The position numbers and the translations under genes are program-made. Shown here in pieces: positions 54,801 through 64,000 of a DNA stretch of 64,000 nt. The DNA is taken from NCBI GenBank assembly GCA_905221605.1, contig CAJNDS010002229.1:1-64000 (forward strand), given 5' to 3'. Position 1 is the first letter of the stretch, and every line of letters begins with the position of its first letter. Under the pieces are notes generated by a model that had not been told where the DNA came from, did no database searches, and worked only from the letters and a program-made list of their open reading frames with translations. This DNA comes from Symbiodinium natans (lineage: Eukaryota > Sar > Dinophyceae > Suessiales > Symbiodiniaceae).

Positions 54801-56041
54801 CCTAAAGCCTAAAGCCTAAAGCCTAAAGCCTAAAGCCTAAAGCCTAAACCCTAACCCCCAAACCCTAAACCCTAAACCGTCCAGTAGATCTCGCCACAGG
54901 GTCTCCGCCTTGAAGCTATGTAGGGTTTAGGGTTTAAGGTCTAGGGTTCTGGCTTTAGGGTTCAAGGCTTAGGGTTTAGAGTTTAAGGTTTGAGGTTTAG
55001 GGTTTAAGGTTTAGGGTTTTGGCTTTGGGGTCTAAGGATTAGGGTTTAGATTTCAGGGTTGAGGTCTAGGGTTATAGGGTTTACGGTTTTAGGTTTAGGG
55101 TTAAGTGCTTGCAAGGCTTGTAGGGTTTAGGGTTTAAGGTTTAGGGTTCTGGCTCTAGGGTTTAAGGTTTGCTAGGATGCGCTTAAAACCCCTCTGAAAA
55201 GCATTCCTGAACATGATCCTCCTACAATAAGGGCAAATGCACAATGTCCCAAGGGCCTGCCAAGCTTAGGGTTCTAGGGTTTAGGGTTTGGGGTTTGGGG
55301 TTTGGGGTTTAGGGTTTAGGGTGTAGGGTATGGGGTTTGCAAGGCTTGTAGGGTGCAGGCTTTTCAGGCAGCCGGTGCACACGTGAAAACATCAGGTCAA
55401 AGCTTCCGACCAAGCCCGAAACCGTAAAACCCTAAAACCGATAAACCGAAGAACCCTAAACCCTTAACCCTCAACCCTAAACCCTGAACCCAAAACCCCA
55501 AACCCTAAACCCGAAACCCTAAACCCCCATCTGAAAGCTTCCAACCCTAAACCCTCAACCCTAAGCCCCCATCTGAAAGCTTCCGACCAAGGCCGCAACC
55601 TTGGAATCCCAGGTTTGGAAGCCCAGCTTGCGCCGGCAGCGCTCCGCGTGCGCCTGCGCATCGGGGCCCCGAATCGGTTTAGGGTTTAGGGTTTAGGGTT
55701 TAGGGTTTAGGGTTTAGGGTTTAGGGTTTAGGGTTTAGGGTTTAGGGTTTAGGGTTTAGGGTTTCGGGTTTCGGGTTTTAGGGTTTTCACCCTAAACCCT
55801 AAACACGAAACCTTTTAACTTTGGGGCTCAGGCCTCAGGGTTTGGGGTTTGGGGGGCGTGCCCGAGATTTCACAAAAACGCCATGCAGCTTCCTTTCACC
55901 GAGCAGTTGTCTGTTTGAACCTTAGAGTTGCACTCCGAGCCCGCTTGGGGCTTAGGTTTTGAGTAAAAACATGGGAAGAGGCCTGCTCGAATCTCTTCTC
56001 AAACTCGCTGAGCAGCTGCTGTAGCTGATGTTGGCAGTCCT
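51815..56041 (-). CDS. SELENOO: Selenoprotein O family AMPylase, C-terminal exons
   Basis: Nine minus-strand exons: 56041-55983, 55653-55567, 54697-54619, 54392-54294, 53663-53615, 53271-53206, 53019-52948, 52453-52420 and 51873-51815. They encode LLSEFEKRFEQ, AHAERCRRKLGFQTWDSK, ELMAKTGADFTILFRLL, DASTPDVAQLRQAFLEARAL, SWWLRRYADCVHQDVP, RRSEMLGASPKYIPR, NWMLFEAYDAA and GDYAPVQGMLHLFRRPQG. This is the order of the SelO C-terminal half: the MRxKLGL region, the DFTxxFRxL region, the NPxYxLRNxLAxxAI region and the GDYxxVxxLLxxLxxPY region. Phases agree at every junction; donors are GC (55983, 55567, 53206), GA (52948, 52420) and GT (54619, 54294, 53615, and 51815 tentatively). The last exon or exons and the stop were not found, so I cannot say whether the C-terminal Cys/Sec motif exists. 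Confidence 0.82.
54765..54850. repeat. (CCTAAAG)n variant array
   Basis: About eleven clean units of AGCCTAAAGCCTAAAGCC, a one-base variant (G for C) of the telomere-type heptamer, amplified inside a CCCTAAA tract. Lies in a SelO intron. Confidence 0.95.
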
Positions 56042-56671
56042 CTTATTGGAACCACCCTTTCCGGCTTGGGCTTCAACAAGTTTGCCTTTTGTGACAGGAG
56101 TCCTTGTTGCGGTGATGATTTCTTGGCCCGCCCTGCCCCCCCCCCCCCCTCCCTCCCTTGAAAAGGTGTATCCAGAGTTCTGAGATTCTACAAGGAAGCA
56201 CATGTCACATAGTTGCTCAGTTTAGCGCTTTCTGAGCCCCGGTGTCTGTGGAGGACGGGTGGGGTTCCTTGCCAGGAAATTCTGGCACCGAAATGACTCC
56301 CCAAATGTGCTTATCTAATGGTTGGTTGTGCTTTTGATTTCATTTTATTTTTATACAAATGAAAGGAGGGAGGGCGGTTAAGGTGAGTCCGGCAGGATCT
56401 CATTGGGTTTACAACCGCAACCAAGGCTTCAAGACTGGTGCTTGACTACTTGCTTGAGAAGCCCCAAACAAAATGACAATATTCTTCCTTATCCTGCTTT
56501 GTTGCGGTTCTTTAAGCAAGTAGGGTCGGGCGTCTGAATTCATCTAAACCCACATCTAAACCGCTGGAAACCCATCTAAGCCCATCTAAACCAAACCCCA
56601 TCCCAACCCATGCAAACCGCCATCTAAACCCATCTTCAATCCATCTAAACCCTACACCTTGAACCCTCAGC

Positions 56672-58303
56672 TTCCCAGCGAGTCCGTCCGCTCAACGCCC
56701 GTGAGGCCACTAGGCAGCGACTCGGCCAATACACGGGCCTTTTGGTCACAGGTAATTACAGCTTCTGAGATTTCCTTCCTTTGTTTGGAAGGTGAGGGGG
56801 CTAAGTATTGACTTTTGGGAGGCATGGGTTTAAGTTGCTGGTGGTAGGTGGAGTGTTCAGGGAAAGCTTACTTTTCAAAGTCCGCCGAAAGAAGAAAATG
56901 ATTTCCACACACGGCCTCCAACTAAACTTCTTTGGGACTTCAAGAGGCAAAGTCTCATCTCATCACTCTCTGTGAGCAAGTTGGGACATCGAAAAAGTCA
57001 TAGGCCACAAAAAAGGACGCTCACACACACACACGCCCATAATAATATTCTAAGTATAACAATTACAACGGATATAGACATGTACCAAGATACAAAAACG
57101 ACATAACTGTAATGACACGAGAAACACTCATCTGGCTGGTTCTTAGTAGGGAATGAGGGATATACCCTTTAAGGGATTATACAGGGCACTCATTCCCTCA
57201 TTCCCTACTAAGAACCAGGGGGCCATTGCCCTAAACAAGAAGAACCATGTTCGGCCTCAGAGCTTTCTGAAACTGCAGAATTTGGAACAACTGGAAACTA
57301 TTGGAACCGCTCCTAAATCGGAGAAGTGTTGGGAAAAGGGTTTAGGGTTTAGGGTGATACCCCGGAGTCGCCATCTTCTTTGGATCAAAAACACGCCCCC
57401 AGTGCGACGATTTTATATCTTGACTCCTGCCGCGGGGCGTTGGCGGCAGTGGCGGCGGGCTGGCGTTCGTAGCAGTAGTTTCCTAAGGCAAGGGCCGGGC
57501 TTCGCGATCCCTACGCCCCACATACAGGCTCTCGAGACTAAGGTGGAAGACGCCCCACGAATGAAATGCTTCATCATCTTCCTGTAGGATGGCGCAGGAG
57601 GAATACCAACGATAACTACTCTGCAAAGCCCACTCGCACTCAGGTTCAGCGCACCATGACATACAAAGGACAACCGTGGCAAACAGTTCCGTTCAGTGGG
57701 CCCTACCATAGAAACACCTGCAAGACCTCTACAACTTTACTCAATGTCTGTGCGACAGTGCTCGACCCTTCCCCGTTCGCCCTTCATGCCCGGCTAGCAT
57801 CCTGAACTCGAGATCCTTTACTGCCTTTCAGTCATTCTCTTCGTTGACAGGGGGTTTAGGGTTTAGGGTTTAGGGTTTAGGGTTTAGGGTTAGGTAGGCA
57901 CCCCGGATTACGATCTGCTACCAGCAACTGCTCGCCACGCGAGACCATCAGCGCAACCCCAACCCCTCGAAGCCATAAATAACACCTCACACTCAAGTCA
58001 GACCTTTGAGACATGTTTTACCAAGCCCAGTGCTTAGAATCACTGATATCTTTACCGTGAAAAGTCCAGGACTGTGTGGCCATGAGGTGATTTTACTTGC
58101 CAGTACGATTCCGCTCACACCTAGCGAGGAAACTTAAACCCTAAACATCCCTAAACCCTAAGAATCCCTGAACCCTAAAAATCCCTGAACCCTAAAAATC
58201 CCTGAACCCTAGAAATCCCTTAACCCTAAAAAACCCTAAACCTTGAGGCACAGCTTCCCGCTTTGTCTGATGTGAAAGGTTGGAAGCGCGGTTCGAATCG
58301 CTC
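56672..58303 (-). CDS. SELENOO: Selenoprotein O family, central exons
   Basis: Three exons joining the catalytic and C-terminal parts: 58303-58242 (ERFEPRFQPFTSDKAGSCAS, the conserved FxPxFxPxxSDxxG segment after DYGPF), 57312-57246 (SNSFQLFQILQFQKAL, matching the NLxxLAxAL segment) and 56738-56672 (ARVLAESLPSGLTGVERTDS). The first intron starts exactly at AG|GTTTAGGGTTTT, a telomere-type repeat. The middle exon begins at CCGATTTAG|GAGC. The intron 56739-57245 carries a hairpin element at 57136-57218. The first exon is certain; the other two are in phase but weaker in sequence. Confidence 0.65.
57136..57218. mobile_element. Hairpin MITE family 2
   Basis: CTGGTTCTTAGTAGGGAATG to CATTCCCTACTAAGAACCAG, a nearly complete inverted repeat of 83 bp with CCCTTTAAGGG in the loop. 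Partial relatives: 30116-30210 (GGGGATGAGGG, CCCTTAAAGGG, CATTCCCTACTAACCAACAG) and 27430-27465 (ATTCCCTGCTAACCAACAG). Lies in a SelO intron. Confidence 0.85.
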
Positions 58304-58581
58304 CTTGCCAGGAAACAAAGGACGTGGTGGAGGCTGGGGTTTAGGATTTAGGTTTAGGGTGTAGGGTTTAGGGTTGCAGGGAGGGTTTGGGGTTTAGGAC
58401 TCTTGGGGATTTGGGGAAACCAAGTGTTTGAGGCTACGGTGAGGTTTGGTCTCGAGTCTCGAGGTGTGCATGCACAAATCTGCTAAAGAATGCTGCTTCA
58501 GGAACGCAACGGATTCATGCCGAAAAGGCTATTCTCATGTGCCAAAACTGCCAAAAACTGCTGAAGTTCGCGGCAGGACGC

Positions 58582-61530
<2,949 letters not shown>

Positions 61531-62394
61531 CTTGGGTGGGGCCCAGGGAGGGCTGGCTGGGGGAGGGGGGGGGTGGGATGCTTTCCGCAACCCTAAACCC
61601 TAAACCCTAAACCCTAAACCCTAAACCCTAAACCCTAAACCCTAAACCCTAGACCCTACACCCCACAAAAATCGGGCGCCGCACTGCCAGCTGCTTCTGG
61701 CAGTGAGCCCGCAATCTCGAAACCTAAAAGTTCGCGCAACTCCAAGCCCTCCCAGCCCTAAGACTCCTGTGCATGTTTAGGGTTTAGGGTTTAGGGTTTA
61801 GGGTTTAGGGTTTAGGGTTTAGGGTTTAGGGTTTAGGGTTTAGGGTTTAGGGCAACTCCAAGGCCCTGAGCCCGAAGTACCGGCCAGGACAAGTCCCCAA
61901 CATCCCCCCTCAAGCCATGCCCTGAACCCTCGGAACCCGAGCAACACTTACACTGTTGATTGCTGTTTCTTAGGAATTGTAGTACCAGATTGTTTTTTTT
62001 TCCAAAATTCCCCAAGTAAAGATAAGAACGAGAGGATTAAGGGGTTTAGAGGTGTTAAGGGTTTAGGGATTTAGGGGTTTTTTACGGGTCTAGGGAGGGC
62101 GGTTTAAGCGCCCACACTATGGGCCCTTACACCCTCTCCCTTACACTCCACTGGATCCTGAAGAGAATCGCGCAGCCCCCTCAAGGGCTTGAGGGCTTAC
62201 TCACACACTCACCAGGAACGCGCATTGCAACGTTTTGGGGGGCGGTCACAGGCAGGTTTACCTGTGTCAAGAGAGGCACACCAAATTCTCCCATCTATAC
62301 AAATACATATAGAAATATACTATATATATACATACAAATATATATATATATATATGTTACCCTACTATTGCAGGTTTTCTTGCTCCCCTCTCTG

Positions 62395-62502
62395 CCGCTG
62401 CAGGTGCGTGTGTGTCGCTCTCCGGTTGCAGATCCCTCAGCCAGGATGGGTCTCTTCGACTCCAGAAGTCCCCCAGGGAGGCCTGGCGGATGGATCCTGA
62501 GT
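62395..62502 (-). CDS. Candidate exon upstream of SelO
   Basis: GGGGCGACTCAG|GATCCATCC on the minus strand encodes SIRQASLGDFWSRRDPSWLR then DLQPESDTHAPAAAERG. Protein-like; same strand as SelO and upstream of its first located exon. Could belong to the SelO N-terminus or to another gene. Confidence 0.35.
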
Positions 62503-62899
62503 CGCCCCGCGTGGACTTTTTTTTGTAACCCTAAACCCTAAACCCTAAACCCTAAACCCTAAACCTTGAAAACCTTAACCTTTCCTGCTCCTACATATGG
62601 CCTTCTTGACCGGAGAAGGGAGTGCAGGAACCGCCTGTAAGAAACCCTCAAGGTGTAAGGTCGAGGGTTGAGGGTTTTGGAAAACCCGGAGAACCCCCTG
62701 CATGGTTTCAAAGGTCGACTTCTGAATTGTGGGGCAGTGGGTTCCCCCATGCCCTAAACCCTAGACCCTCAACCCAACCTCTAACCCCGAAGCCTGAACC
62801 CTGAAACCCGCTTTTCTACACGTTCAACCGCAAAGCTTACCTGGGGCCTCACTTGCCTTCTTTTTTTAGGGTCATACCCTAGTTTCGGGAGTTATCACC

Positions 62900-63240
62900 T
62901 ACCAATTTAGAGGGTTTGGGACTCACAGGTACACCCTTTGCCAAGGAGCTGCCACATCCTCGACGATGCCTGCAGGGTCCCAGCAGTCCGGCGGCCACGC
63001 AGAGAAGCTCCCGCGCTCGTGTTGTGCCGTCGGCCTCTCAGTCGCTTTCACATCACAGCAGGGTGGCATGAGTCTCGAAAATGATGATCCCTTGTCGGGA
63101 AAATCACCAAGATGGACCATCATTTACAGAACTCTGCTCATCTTTGGGTTCATTCGGGTTTGTGGCGTCGAGCCTTTGGAGATAAGGAATCAGCCATATA
63201 TCGAAGTGGCTACAGTAAATGCAAGGGGCCGGAGCTAAGT
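62900..63240. other. Ambiguous coding island
   Basis: Open on both strands: minus GDFPDKGSSFSRLMPPCCDV and plus SGKSPRWTIIYRTLLIFGFI. No splice borders decide between them. No family recognised. Confidence 0.3.
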
Positions 63241-63639
63241 GAGGAGGGATTTTGGGGTTCGGGGCATCTAAGTCGAAGCGTTCCCTTGGGGTTCCTTAGG
63301 GTTTAGGGTTTAGGGTTTAGGGTTTAGGGTTTAGGGTTTAGGGTTTAGGGCTTGCAGAAGGCTTGGGATCTACGAGGCTTCGGGGCTGAAGGAGTTGCAG
63401 GGCCGAGCTCAACCCCAAGCCCAGACGTCACGCAGGTAGGTAGGGTACAGTGCCAATGTCTTCTGGAGTGTTTTCTTTGGGTAGCTTACCCTAAACCCTG
63501 AACCCTGAATCCTAAACCCACCCTAGATACTAAACCTACAGCAAATGAGGAGTTAGACAAACAAAGCAAGAGCCTTCTTGCGGGGAGCCGAATTGCTGCA
63601 AGGGCTGTTCTCATCATCTTAGTTGCTGAGTCCATAAGC

Positions 63640-63740
63640 CCCCCCAAAAGTGTACACTTTCAGTTCCATAGGGAATTTTAGCATCCCAAAAAGCGTACAC
63701 TTTCAGTTCTAGAGGGAATTTTAGTATCCCAAAAAGCGTA
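63640..63740. repeat. 46-bp direct repeat
   Basis: CCAAAA(G)GTGTACACTTTCAGTT then CTAGAGGGAATTTTAG(C/T)ATCC occurs two and a half times in tandem. Confidence 0.8.
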
Positions 63741-63835
63741 AAGTGTGCTCACTCAGCTACTCAGTCATGTGGGCACCACACCTTCCCATTCCTGACATCA
63801 CCCCAGTCTTGCGACTTCAAGGTTTAGGGTTTTTG

Positions 63836-64000
63836 GGGGTTTAGGGTTTAGGGTTTGGGTTTAGGGTTTAGGGTTTAGGGTTTAGGGTTTAGGGTTTAGG
63901 GTTTAGGGTTTAGGGTTTAGGGTTTAGGGTTTAGGGTTTAGGGTTTAGGGTTTAGGGTTTAGGGTTTAGGGTTTAGGGTTTCTTAGGGTTTAGGGTTTAG
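63836..64000. repeat. Long TTTAGGG array at the window edge
   Basis: About 23 nearly perfect TTTAGGG units, continuing beyond the window. It is no longer than internal tracts such as 36358-36505, so it need not be a chromosome end. Confidence 0.95.

Noticed and set aside
63836-64000. Chromosome end
   Set aside because: The array is similar in length to many internal tracts and simply meets the window edge; no subtelomere-to-telomere transition can be shown.

Overview
The window reads as nuclear DNA of a dinoflagellate, most likely of the Symbiodiniaceae type. Evidence: TTTAGGG/CCCTAAA telomere-type repeats scattered through it; introns with GC and GA 5' splice sites next to GT ones and acceptors mostly of the form AG|G; long simple-sequence tracts; and a decayed copy of a repeat protein (motif VQDELKHVNQIQAI) that I associate with RCC1-like proteins of dinoflagellates. 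Nothing looks prokaryotic: no operons, no ribosome binding sites, and most long open frames are artefacts of tandem repeats.

Layout. 1-8.7 kb: three satellite blocks (AT-rich palindromic satellite, 42-bp minisatellite, GAGCTC-rich complex satellite). 8.7-12.3 kb: microsatellites, an RCC1-like pseudogene and a 182-codon minus-strand frame broken by one TGA. 12.3-18.6 kb: a decayed minus-strand mobile element whose single long reading path carries an SF3/D5-like helicase, a polymerase-like region, a papain/OTU-like cysteine peptidase-like region, a zinc finger and a DDE transposase. 18.6-22 kb: telomere-like tracts and diverged repeats. 22-27.4 kb: two arrays of one 75-bp GC-rich repeat bracketing a multi-exon minus-strand gene of unknown function, then a 55-bp satellite and a 36-bp perfect hairpin. 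27.4-64 kb: a domain where telomere-type tracts in both orientations alternate every few hundred bases with short exon-like islands.

The best gene lies in that last domain. By splicing on the minus strand I can follow 21 small exons, all in phase, from 61530 down to 51815. They encode nearly the whole of a selenoprotein O (SelO/YdiU) family protein AMPylase, about 543 residues, with its catalytic motifs. Of its 20 introns I read 9 as GC-AG, 4 as GA-AG and 7 as GT-AG. Most introns hold TTTAGGG/CCCTAAA tracts, several start with GTTTAGGG itself, and one (58661-58776) is nothing but a hairpin element, that is, an introner. About a dozen further islands between 27.8 and 46 kb have good minus-strand exon structure but no family I recognise; a few between 47 and 50.6 kb look like plus-strand exons, less surely.

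The observations most worth following are the telomere-repeat-bounded introns and introners, the multi-enzyme mobile element, the four-copy hairpin MITE family, and a 100-N gap placed in a perfect palindrome.
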